Below, piece after piece: positions 1 to 5,915 of a stretch of 11,224 nt of DNA (the stretch's first letter is position 1; every line of letters begins with the position of its first letter). The stretch comes from Thermodesulfovibrionales bacterium (lineage in GTDB: Bacteria; Nitrospirota; Thermodesulfovibrionia; Thermodesulfovibrionales; UBA1546). Location: positions 1 through 11,224 of the forward strand of contig JASEHP010000039.1 in assembly GCA_030018605.1 (NCBI GenBank). Direction: 5' to 3'. The translations under genes were made by a program, and so were the position numbers. The notes under the pieces were generated by a model. The model saw nothing but the letters and a program-made list of their open reading frames with translations. It searched no databases and was not told where the DNA came from.

Positions 1-103
1 AAACCCTTGAGAATAAAGCCCTGATGAGATTTTACAGAAAAGACTTGACAATGCCAGCCACATATATGCATGTCAAGAAGATTATAAACAAGCGGCAGCG
101 ATT

Positions 104-832
104 TTGCAAAATTCAATTGAGTTGTCTCCTACTTATGAAGATGGCCACTACGATTATGCTCAATATTGTGCTCAACAAAGAAAAAAAGAATCTTGTCTTT
201 CTTCACTTCAAAATGCAATAGTGGCCAAACCTCTATATTGGTATCTTGCACAGAAGGAAAGAAATTTTGACCTTGTAAGAAGTGAAGTCGAAAAACTTTT
301 ATCCAGCATAATCACTGAAGCTTCTAACAGAGCGAAAGATATAATAGCTAAATCAGAAAATGTATTGAAGGAAGCTCACGAAGCGGTTTCAAAAGCAAGA
401 CAAGCTTTGATTACATCAAGAGATAAAGCCTCGCTCAAGTCAAACACTATATGCGAGCAGGCAGAGGCGAAACTTAAACTCGCTAAAGATAAAGTAGCAT
501 CGGGAGATTATGTAGCATTTTTAGACGCAAAACCGATTGCTGAGGAGGCCCAAGCCCTTGCTGATAACGCATTGAATACTGCGAATGGAGAACGAGAACA
601 GTATATAAAAAGAAGAGTGGAGAAGGTTAAAAACGCATGGAAAAGAGTTCCTGGTGCATTCATTGGATGGCCTTTGCTTTTTGCAATTATCGGAGCAATT
701 GGGGGATGCACTATCGGAATCTTTGTTCCCGGTAAAGGGACAACAGATGCAGGGGCCAACGCTGGCTCTCTTATAGGAATTGTAATCGGTTTTATTTTTG
801 GAATTTATAATATCCAGAAAGAACTGAATTAA
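104..832 (+). CDS. Membrane-anchored helical protein, 5' end disrupted or out of frame
   Basis: I do not recognise a named family. From the only usable start (TTG at 104) the product is 242 residues. The same frame is open back to 17 and reads as a credible TPR-like helix pair (ACQEDYKQAAAILQNSIELSP) that the TTG start would cut through. No ATG, GTG or TTG lies in frame between 17 and 104, and stops sit at 8-10 and 14-16, so the true N-terminus must be upstream in another frame. Residues 1-50 look TPR-like. About 55-180 are alanine-, lysine- and glutamate-rich and probably a long helix or coiled coil. Two glycine-rich hydrophobic segments follow (about 187-208 and 219-236), ending in a short polar tail, which suggests a C-terminal membrane hairpin anchoring a soluble helical domain. 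Codon use is AT-richer than in the sec genes. It could be a pseudogene fragment or carry a sequencing indel. Confidence 0.6.
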   Translation: MQNSIELSPTYEDGHYDYAQYCAQQRKKESCLSSLQNAIVAKPLYWYLAQKERNFDLVRSEVEKLLSSIITEASNRAKDIIAKSENVLKEAHEAVSKARQALITSRDKASLKSNTICEQAEAKLKLAKDKVASGDYVAFLDAKPIAEEAQALADNALNTANGEREQYIKRRVEKVKNAWKRVPGAFIGWPLLFAIIGAIGGCTIGIFVPGKGTTDAGANAGSLIGIVIGFIFGIYNIQKELN

Positions 833-970
833 GGGGACAGCAACTTCATCTAACACGTTGCAAAAGACTTACATCCAAACCTTTCAGGCTTCTTTTGCAA
901 CAAGGACGTTTAGCGGGAATGCCCCGCATTTAGAAAAGGTAGAATTATAAGCGTAAGAAAAGGGGACGGG
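833..970. repeat. Repeat-rich patch with two GGGGAC motifs and hairpins
   Basis: This gap has no gene. It is bounded by AAGGGGACAG just after the upstream stop and AAAAGGGGACGGG at 958-970, in the same orientation. Between them is a perfect 11-bp inverted repeat, GTTGCAAAAGA (857-867) with TCTTTTGCAAC (891-901), around a 23-base loop. A second small stem follows, GCGGG (913-917) with CCCGC (923-927), overlapping AATGC/GCATT. GGGGAC motifs followed by T-rich sequence recall the palindromic ends associated with REP-type (RAYT, Y1 transposase) repeats, but no transposase is present. That link is from memory of the style, not from a search. No T-run follows the hairpin, so a classic terminator is not evident. 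Confidence 0.45.
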
Positions 971-1171
971 TTGTATTTTCTCGCTTTGGATTCCCGTGTC
1001 CTGCTCAATACATTTGAACTCTTGTCTGACAATGAGAAGAAAGACTTAGCGTCTGAAATTTTGCGTCGTACTGTCCAATTTAACTTCCCTTCTTTAACTG
1101 ACGAGGAACTCATCCACTCTGCCGAAAGACTTTTTTTAGACCTCGACCGCAGAGAATCAAAAAATGTCTAA
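971..1171 (+). CDS. Small antitoxin-like (addiction module) protein without recognisable toxin
   Basis: This is a 66-residue acidic protein. Its C-terminal half, EEL..SAERLFLDLDRRES preceded by PSLTD, resembles small putative antitoxins typically encoded just before PemK/MazF-type toxins (LTDEEL...ADELFLELDRRE pattern). The N-terminal half (LLSDNEKKDLASEILRRT) also matches that general layout. Two TTG starts are possible. TTG 971 has a purine-rich AGGGG about 5 bases upstream, but that sequence belongs to the repeat motif at 958-970. TTG 986 would give a product beginning MDSRVLLNTF, closer to the expected family start. An ATG at 1164 overlaps the stop, as a coupled toxin start would, but that frame closes after ten codons. 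No toxin is visible in any frame downstream, so this is probably an orphan or the remnant of a module. The family call is moderate, from motif memory only. Confidence 0.5.
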   Translation: MYFLALDSRVLLNTFELLSDNEKKDLASEILRRTVQFNFPSLTDEELIHSAERLFLDLDRRESKNV

Positions 1172-1391
1172 TCCACTCTCAGATTTCTTCTGTTGAAAAT
1201 GCTGTTCGTTTGTGGCTGGGATTGTAGATGTACTTTCTTCCCCAGTGATTCTACTATCAGTGAGAACACCTCTACGAGTCGTAGACCAAAGAGTGCGCGG
1301 CAATCTGATTTTAAGGTAATCCATAATATCATTAACAAAAACCACTTTTACTTGGATTTTTTGTTATACTTTCAATAAAGGGGGTGTAAAT
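1172..1391. other. Intergenic stretch with candidate -10 box and ribosome binding site
   Basis: No convincing gene is seen in these 220 bases. Short open frames on both strands have no family resemblance and look like chance. Near the right end, TATACT at 1365-1370 is a reasonable -10 box for the downstream two-gene module, with no good -35 at the expected distance. AAAGGGGGT at 1377-1385 is a strong ribosome binding site for the gene starting at 1392. The left part is where a partner toxin for the upstream antitoxin-like gene would be expected, but nothing recognisable remains. Confidence 0.4.
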
Positions 1392-1613
1392 ATGGGCAGA
1401 ATAGTTTTGGAAGTAAGCAATGAAGAATTATTGCAACTTGGAGAGGAAAAAATAAAAGAAGAAATTGAACGCAGTCTCAAGTTTCTGAAAATAAAGGGTC
1501 TGCTGAAAGATATCTCTGCTGCTATAAGAGGGTTAAAGATAGACTATGAAAAAGAGACGGAAGAGATTAAAAAAGAGAGCTGGCAGGAGTATAAAAAAGG
1601 CATCTCTTTGTGA
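1392..1613 (+). CDS. Putative antitoxin of a PIN-toxin pair
   Basis: This is a 73-residue, highly charged, mostly helical protein (many Glu and Lys; no hydrophobic membrane segment). It begins MGRIVLEVSNEELLQLGEEK, with a short beta-like start followed by helices. It shows no AbrB, ribbon-helix-helix or Phd signature that I can name, so the antitoxin call rests on context. It is translated from ATG behind a strong AAAGGGGG ribosome binding site, and its TGA stop overlaps the GTG start of the PIN nuclease gene by four bases (GTGA), typical of toxin-antitoxin operons. The expected role is to bind and block the downstream nuclease and repress the shared promoter. The C-terminal tail (KKESWQEYKKG) could be the toxin-wrapping segment. 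The lack of a visible DNA-binding motif is unusual. Confidence 0.6.
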   Translation: MGRIVLEVSNEELLQLGEEKIKEEIERSLKFLKIKGLLKDISAAIRGLKIDYEKETEEIKKESWQEYKKGISL

Positions 1614-2029
1614 AAGCAGTTATTGACTCCAATATTATCTTTTCAGCAATTATAAGCGGGAAACAGTTTTATATTGACATCATACAGTCAAATGAGTTTT
1701 ACACCCCTGATATTGTATTTATTGAACTGGAAAAGTATGAGACGCGCATTATTGAAAAGAGCCGGTTTCCCATAGAGGATTTTAGAAAATTTGTTAGAAT
1801 GCTCTTTGAGAAAATAGTTGTAATCCCCAAAATGGCTATATCAAAAGAGAACTGGCAGAAGGCATATAATCTTTGCAAGGGTGTTGATGAAAAAGATACG
1901 CCGTTCATAGCCTTAAGTATTGAGCTTTCAATGCCTCTATGGACTAATGATAAGAGTTTAACAGAAGGCTTGAAGACAAGGAATTTCAATCAATTCATTT
2001 CTACCGAACAATTAATGTCAACTGAATAA
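1610..2029 (+). CDS. PIN-domain ribonuclease, VapC-like toxin
   Basis: A 139-residue single-domain protein of the PIN superfamily, metal-dependent ribonucleases that usually act as the toxin of VapBC-type modules. The expected acidic residues are visible: Asp6 in AVIDSNIIFSA, Glu39 in VFIELEKYE, Asp96 in VDEKDTPFIAL and Asp114 in LWTNDKSL. These four positions form the usual Mg2+/Mn2+ site, so the enzyme looks intact. The length is normal for VapC-like proteins. The start is GTG at 1610, overlapping the stop of the preceding gene as GTGA, which implies translational coupling to the small upstream protein. The form with NIIFSAI and a C-terminal TND...L is seen in the PIN subgroup annotated as putative toxin. 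The RNA target cannot be told from sequence. Confidence 0.85.
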   Translation: MKAVIDSNIIFSAIISGKQFYIDIIQSNEFYTPDIVFIELEKYETRIIEKSRFPIEDFRKFVRMLFEKIVVIPKMAISKENWQKAYNLCKGVDEKDTPFIALSIELSMPLWTNDKSLTEGLKTRNFNQFISTEQLMSTE

Positions 2030-2204
2030 TCTATTTTGGGATTGCCATGTCGCCCCCGAATGGGGTTCCTCGCAAGGACAATTTATAATGTCATCCTGAG
2101 ATTATTCCTCATCTTGATTAAATCCGCAGTGAACGAGTAATATAATAATCAAATTTTTTCTCTCCTCCGCCGATATTATCGGGGGAGGTAGAATGGAGGT
2201 TACA
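2030..2204. promoter_or_regulatory. Region upstream of yajC: repeat remnant and candidate promoter
   Basis: At 2041-2077 there is an imperfect palindromic element reading ATTGCCATGTCGCCCC, a GAAT loop, then GGGGTTCCTCGCAAGGAC. This style of dispersed intergenic repeat (ATTGCC...CGCAA) is common in many Gram-negative genomes. TGTCATCCTGAG at 2088-2099 recalls the half of another common repeat. TATAAT at 2141-2146 is a perfect -10 hexamer. TTGATT at 2114-2119 is the best -35 but leaves a 21-base spacer, longer than ideal. If used, this promoter would start the yajC–HD–secD–secF transcript at about 2153, just before the hairpin at 2164-2188. Confidence 0.4.
2164..2188 (+). promoter_or_regulatory. 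Hairpin at the yajC ribosome binding region
   Basis: CCTCC (2164-2168) can pair with GGAGG (2184-2188), and CCG (2170-2172) with CGG (2180-2182), around an A/T-rich loop with one G·G mismatch. The 3' arm contains a Shine-Dalgarno-like GGGGGAGG that would serve the ATG at 2193. A second GGAGGT at 2195-2200 lies outside the stem and serves the ATG at 2205. The fold could therefore hide one start and leave the other free. This is inferred from sequence only. Confidence 0.4.
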
Positions 2205-2537
2205 ATGTTTAATGACATAGCATGGGCAATGGCGCCGGCACAAGGGCAGGGGGCAGAGGGCGGAGGGTCGGCAATCATGTCTTTGCTGCCGTTAATACTT
2301 ATTTTCGTTGTTTTTTATTTTCTCCTGATAAGGCCGCAGCAGAAGAAGGCCAAGGAACATAAACAGATGCTGGACGGGCTGAAAAAGGGAGACAAGGTTA
2401 TCACATCAGGGGGGGTATACGCTGTTATAGAGGCTGTCGGCACAACCACTGTGACCTTGAAGATTGCGGAGAACGTGAAGGTAAAAGTCGGCAAGGCATA
2501 CATTGCCGCACTAAGGCCAGCTTCAGAGGAAGATTAA
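2205..2537 (+). CDS. yajC: YajC, Sec translocon accessory membrane subunit
   Basis: YajC is a small single-span inner-membrane protein that joins SecD and SecF in the accessory complex of the SecYEG export channel. The product is 110 residues from ATG 2205, the usual family length. After a short glycine- and alanine-rich N-terminus, one transmembrane helix covers about residues 26-42. It is followed at once by the family hallmark FYFLLIRPQQKKAKEH, then by a cytoplasmic domain with GLKKGDKVITSGGVYA and TVTLKIAENVKVKV. I prefer ATG 2205 over the in-frame ATG 2193 because GGAGGT sits five bases upstream and MFNDIAWAMAP matches typical YajC N-termini. The 2193 start would add only four residues. 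It is the first gene of the export operon, and the next start follows its stop directly. Confidence 0.95.
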   Translation: MFNDIAWAMAPAQGQGAEGGGSAIMSLLPLILIFVVFYFLLIRPQQKKAKEHKQMLDGLKKGDKVITSGGVYAVIEAVGTTTVTLKIAENVKVKVGKAYIAALRPASEED

Positions 2538-2538
2538 T

Positions 2539-3201
2539 TTGGCTCCGGACCTCAGCGCCTTGCATAACAACAAAAAAGCAAGGCTTTATATTGAAATGGC
2601 AGATAACTATCTTGAGATTATCGGCTACACTGAACATGGTCTCAGGCATACGGATATCGTCTCTAAGACAGCCTACAATATTCTAAAGAAGCTGTCATAC
2701 AGCGAAAGTGAGGCAGAGATGGCTGCGGCAGCAGGGTTTTTGCACGACATCGGGAATATGCTCGGAAGGAGCAATCACCATAAAATGGGTGCAATCCTTG
2801 CGAAGGAAGTACTTGAGGAGCTTGGCTATGGCCTCAGAGACATTACAAGGACTATGAGGGCAATAGTTATGCACGAGGAAGACGAAGGCGTGATACCGGA
2901 TGCTATCGCAGCAGCGCTGATTCTCGCTGATAAGGCTGATGTGCACAGGAGCAGGGTGAGAAATCCCGCTATGGTTAAAGAGGACATACACGACAGGGTT
3001 AATTATGCGGCAACAGAGTCGGAACTCTCGATAGATGCAGAAAACAAGCTCATTACTCTTTCACTTATAATAGATACAAGGATCTCTCAGGTAATAGAAT
3101 ACTTTGAGATATTCCTGTCGCGCATGGTTGTATGCAGAAAGGCGGCAAGGGTTTTAAGCTGCGAATTTCAGCTTTATATAAACGACACAAGAATGGCATA
3201 A
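2539..3201 (+). CDS. HD-domain metal-dependent phosphohydrolase
   Basis: A 220-residue stand-alone HD-superfamily protein. The metal- and phosphate-binding positions are present: His37 (GLRHTD), His69-Asp70 (GFLHDIGN), His80/81 (NHHKMGA), His112 (VMHEED) and Asp131 (ILADKADVH). Proteins of this kind hydrolyse phosphoesters or nucleotides, but the substrate cannot be told from sequence. The set of conserved residues is complete, so activity is expected. It starts at TTG 2539, one base after the yajC stop, with GAGGA eight bases upstream inside the yajC end, so it is co-transcribed and probably coupled to yajC. Placement between yajC and secD is a known oddity in some anaerobic lineages. A role in export is not shown by the sequence; sharing the operon may only be historical. 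The C-terminal 60 residues are mostly beta and helix, unrecognised. Confidence 0.8.
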   Translation: MAPDLSALHNNKKARLYIEMADNYLEIIGYTEHGLRHTDIVSKTAYNILKKLSYSESEAEMAAAAGFLHDIGNMLGRSNHHKMGAILAKEVLEELGYGLRDITRTMRAIVMHEEDEGVIPDAIAAALILADKADVHRSRVRNPAMVKEDIHDRVNYAATESELSIDAENKLITLSLIIDTRISQVIEYFEIFLSRMVVCRKAARVLSCEFQLYINDTRMA

Positions 3202-3203
3202 AG

Positions 3204-3260
3204 AAGTGATTAGTGTCAGTTATCAGTGTCAGTAAAAACTTTCACTGACACAAATCACTT
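3204..3260. repeat. Inverted repeat with tandem AGTGTCA units before secD
   Basis: Arms 3204-3220 (AAGTGATTAGTGTCAGT) and 3244-3260 (ACTGACACAAATCACTT) are complementary at 16 of 17 positions around a 23-base loop. The left side is built of short direct units: AGTGATT, AGTGTCA, a six-base spacer, AGTGTCA. The second AGTGTCA copy (3225-3231) sits in the loop and can pair with the same right arm through GTGTCAGT/ACTGACAC (8 bp), giving two mutually exclusive stems. The GGAGG of secD (3272-3276) lies 11 bases after the right arm. Confidence 0.8.
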
Positions 3261-3286
3261 ACACTGTAGACGGAGGTCAGATTCAG

Positions 3287-4912
3287 ATGAAAAAAAGGAT
3301 TCAATGGAGATTTATTCTTATCGGCGCAACTCTTATGCTCGCCGCGGTATTTTTTCTGCCGAACACACCGTTTTTCAAAGCAATGCCTGAGTGGTGGACG
3401 AAGAATATGCCTGACAAGGGCATAACGCTGGGGCTAGACCTTCAGGGCGGGATACACCTTGTCTTTGAGGTTGAAGGCGAAAAAGCCGTTGAGATAACAA
3501 CTGAAAGGATAGCGCAATCATTAAAGGATATTATTTCAAAAAAGAAATTAAACGCAGAGATTACAAGCAAAGGACTGCTTATAACAGTTGCTCCCTCCTC
3601 TATGGAGATAAGAAAAGCCATAGAAGACAATTATCCTGTGCTCACGCCTGTTGAGACAGGGACAAACATTGTCTATACGATATCAGACAAAGAGGCAAAA
3701 AGGATTAAGGACAATGCCGCTGACCAGGCGCTTGAAACAATCAGAAACAGGATTGACCAGTTCGGGGTTGCAGAGCCGACGATTCACAGGCAGGGGACAA
3801 ACGAAATAGTTGTCCAGCTTCCGGGCATAAAGGATCCGAAAAGGGCAATAGAGATAATCGGAAAGACTGCACAGCTTGAATTCAAAATTGTTGATGACGC
3901 ATCCCCTGTTGCCGCAGAGATACCCGCAACCGTAGCGCCTGGTGAAGAAGAGACTATTCTTAAGAAGTTTGCGGGAAAAATCCCATCAGAGGATGAGATA
4001 CTCTTTGAGAAAAAGGTGAACAGGGAAACAGGCGTTGTAAGAAAGATTCCCATACTTGTCAAAAAACAGGCGGCGCTGACAGGCGACCTGCTCAAAGAGG
4101 CAAAAGTAAGCTTGGATTCTTCAAGGACAGGCTTTCCTCATGTATCTATAGCATTCAATGATGCAGGGGCAAAGCTCTTTGATGAAGTGACAGCAGCCAA
4201 TGTCAAGAAAAGACTTGCAATAGTTCTTGATAATACAATATATTCAGCGCCTGAGATTAAAGAGAGGATTTCAGGAGGCAACGCGCAGATTTCAGGAAGC
4301 TTCTCAATGGAAGAGGCAAAAGATCTTGCGATAGTGCTTAAGGCAGGAGCGCTTCCCGCGCCTGTAAAAATGCTTCAAAACATTACAGTGGGCCCGTCTC
4401 TCGGAACAGATTCTATTGAGGCAGGAAAAATGGCAGGCATTATTGGCACGGTGCTTGTCGTAGTCTTTATGATTGTTTATTACAGGCTTTCAGGTGTTAT
4501 TGCTGATTTTGCGCTGGTCCTTAATATCATACTGCTTCTCGGGGCAATGGCGTCTCTGAACGCAACGCTGACAATGCCGGGCATTGCAGGGATTATTCTG
4601 GCAATAGGCATGGCTGTTGATTCAAACGTGCTGATGTTTGAGAGGATACGGGATGAGCTGCGCGCAGGCAAAACACCGAGGGCAGCGGTTGACTCAGGAT
4701 ATAACAAGGCATTCTGGACAATATTTGACTCTCATGTCACCACCCTCATAACAGCGGCAGTGCTTTTTCAGTTCGGCACAGGGCCGATAAAGGGTTTCGC
4801 AGTGACGCTCAGCCTTGGTGTTTCAATAAATCTTTTTACAGCGCTTGTAGGAACCAAGACAGTCTTTGACCTTATTCTGAGCAGGCGGGATGTCAGAAAG
4901 TTGAGCATATAG
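3287..4912 (+). CDS. secD: SecD, protein export membrane subunit
   Basis: SecD, with SecF, is an RND-like inner-membrane complex that uses the proton gradient to pull secreted proteins across after SecA-driven translocation. The protein is 541 residues, typical for the family. A single N-terminal span (about 9-24) leads to the periplasmic P1 region, which begins with the hallmark LGLDLQGG at 48-55 and includes QFGVAEPTIHRQG and EIVVQLPGI (159-181). The head region covers about 200-360. The C-terminal five-helix bundle runs from about 383 to 530, with GMAVDSNVLMFERIRDELR (441-459) and the long FDSHVTTLITAAVLFQFGTG segment. All key motifs are intact. The start ATG 3287 has GGAGG ten bases upstream. 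secF follows after eight bases with its own ribosome site overlapping the secD stop. A repeat hairpin lies in the leader. Confidence 0.97.
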   Translation: MKKRIQWRFILIGATLMLAAVFFLPNTPFFKAMPEWWTKNMPDKGITLGLDLQGGIHLVFEVEGEKAVEITTERIAQSLKDIISKKKLNAEITSKGLLITVAPSSMEIRKAIEDNYPVLTPVETGTNIVYTISDKEAKRIKDNAADQALETIRNRIDQFGVAEPTIHRQGTNEIVVQLPGIKDPKRAIEIIGKTAQLEFKIVDDASPVAAEIPATVAPGEEETILKKFAGKIPSEDEILFEKKVNRETGVVRKIPILVKKQAALTGDLLKEAKVSLDSSRTGFPHVSIAFNDAGAKLFDEVTAANVKKRLAIVLDNTIYSAPEIKERISGGNAQISGSFSMEEAKDLAIVLKAGALPAPVKMLQNITVGPSLGTDSIEAGKMAGIIGTVLVVVFMIVYYRLSGVIADFALVLNIILLLGAMASLNATLTMPGIAGIILAIGMAVDSNVLMFERIRDELRAGKTPRAAVDSGYNKAFWTIFDSHVTTLITAAVLFQFGTGPIKGFAVTLSLGVSINLFTALVGTKTVFDLILSRRDVRKLSI

Positions 4913-4920
4913 GAGGACAG

Positions 4921-5835
4921 ATGCTGGAGCTGATTAAAAATACAAAAATAGATTTCATGGGCAAAAAGAAAATCGCGTTTATATTTTCCGGGATTATTTC
5001 AATCATCGGCATTATCGCCATAATCCAGATAGCAAACGGGAAGGCGAACCTCGGAATTGACTTTGCAGGCGGCACTTCCATACAGCTTAAATTCGAAAAG
5101 CCAGTTGTGCTTCATGATGTGAGAAAAGCGCTGGAAGAGGGCGGTCTTAAGGATTTTGACCTTCAGAATATGCCTACCGTAAACAAGATTCTCATAAGGG
5201 TGAAAAAGACAGAGCAAAAGCTTGGGCAGACGTCAAGCGAGGTAACAGAAATTCTTAGCCAAAAGTTTTCCGGCAATAAGTATGTTGTTGATTCAACGAC
5301 TGAGATAGGGCCTAAAGTAGGCGGTAAACTCAGGGCCGATGCGGCAATGGCAATAGGAGTTGCAGTTTTAGGGATACTCATATATGTCGCCTTCAGGTTT
5401 AAGTTCAATTTCGGAGTGGGCGCGACAATAGCGACATTCCACGATGTGCTTGCCGTTCTTGGCGTGTTCTACCTTATGGGGCACGAGATAAATCTCATCC
5501 TCGTAACAGCGCTCCTTACCATTGCAGGCTATTCGCTTACGGATACGGTTGTTGTATTTGACAGGATACGGGAAAACATGAAAATAAGGCACAAAGAACC
5601 GCTTGAGAGCATAATGAATGCAAGCATAAATGAGGTTCTCTCAAGGACCATAGTCACTTCTCTTACAGTGCTTTTAACATCAGTTGCGCTCTTCTTTTTC
5701 GGAGGCGAGGTTATACACGACTTTAGCCTTGCGATGATAATGGGAGTTGTCATAGGCACCTATTCTTCAATATTCATTGCAAGCCCCACAGTATTGCTCT
5801 GGGGAAGGAAGAAGACGTTTGCAAGAAGGCCGTAA
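4921..5835 (+). CDS. secF: SecF, protein export membrane subunit
   Basis: SecF is the partner of SecD in the proton-driven export complex. It has 304 residues, the usual length. The first membrane span is about 18-38, followed by the signature LGIDFAGGTSIQLKF at 44-58 and a short periplasmic domain with TTEIGPKVGGKLRADA (126-141). Five more spans follow (about 142-158, 166-186, 190-206, 242-260 and 268-290). The conserved TIATFHDVLAVLGVF and GYSLTDTVVVFDRIREN (203-219) carry the Asp and Arg residues important for proton coupling. The start ATG 4921 is preceded by AGGAGG (4911-4916), which overlaps the secD stop, so the two are translated together. The last codons and the stop lie within the left arm of a repeat (5831-5860), so the very C-terminus may have been set by that element. 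Confidence 0.97.
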   Translation: MLELIKNTKIDFMGKKKIAFIFSGIISIIGIIAIIQIANGKANLGIDFAGGTSIQLKFEKPVVLHDVRKALEEGGLKDFDLQNMPTVNKILIRVKKTEQKLGQTSSEVTEILSQKFSGNKYVVDSTTEIGPKVGGKLRADAAMAIGVAVLGILIYVAFRFKFNFGVGATIATFHDVLAVLGVFYLMGHEINLILVTALLTIAGYSLTDTVVVFDRIRENMKIRHKEPLESIMNASINEVLSRTIVTSLTVLLTSVALFFFGGEVIHDFSLAMIMGVVIGTYSSIFIASPTVLLWGRKKTFARRP

Positions 5836-5910
5836 TGCGTTATGCGTAATGGGTGATGAGTTTGAAGGAATAAGCGATTGCGCATCACGCTTCACGAGTT
5901 ACGCATCACG
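5831..5910. repeat. Inverted tandem-repeat element between secF and recJ
   Basis: The left arm (5831-5860) is made of ATGCGTTATGCGTAATGGGTGATG-type units of about 8 bp. The right arm (5881-5910) is the inverted version (CGCATCACGC, TTACGCATCACG). Compared with the reverse complement of the other arm, 22 of 30 positions agree. A 20-base loop separates the arms. The element starts inside the secF stop region and ends five bases before the recJ start, so it fills the whole junction and leaves recJ with only a weak GGA as ribosome site. Confidence 0.75.
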
Positions 5911-5915
5911 GATTT

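Noticed and set aside
521..856. Minus-strand open frame overlapping the first gene and the repeat patch
   Set aside because: It has no recognisable domain, and its start lies in the repeat. The plus-strand frame has coherent membrane segments.
857..901. Rho-independent terminator after the first gene
   Set aside because: The 11-bp stem is perfect, but no T-run follows on either strand and the loop is long, so it is kept only as part of the repeat patch.
1164..1196. ATG overlapping the stop of the antitoxin-like gene, as a coupled PemK/MazF-type toxin would have
   Set aside because: The frame closes after ten codons, and continuing past the stop gives no toxin motif. No other frame to 1391 helps.
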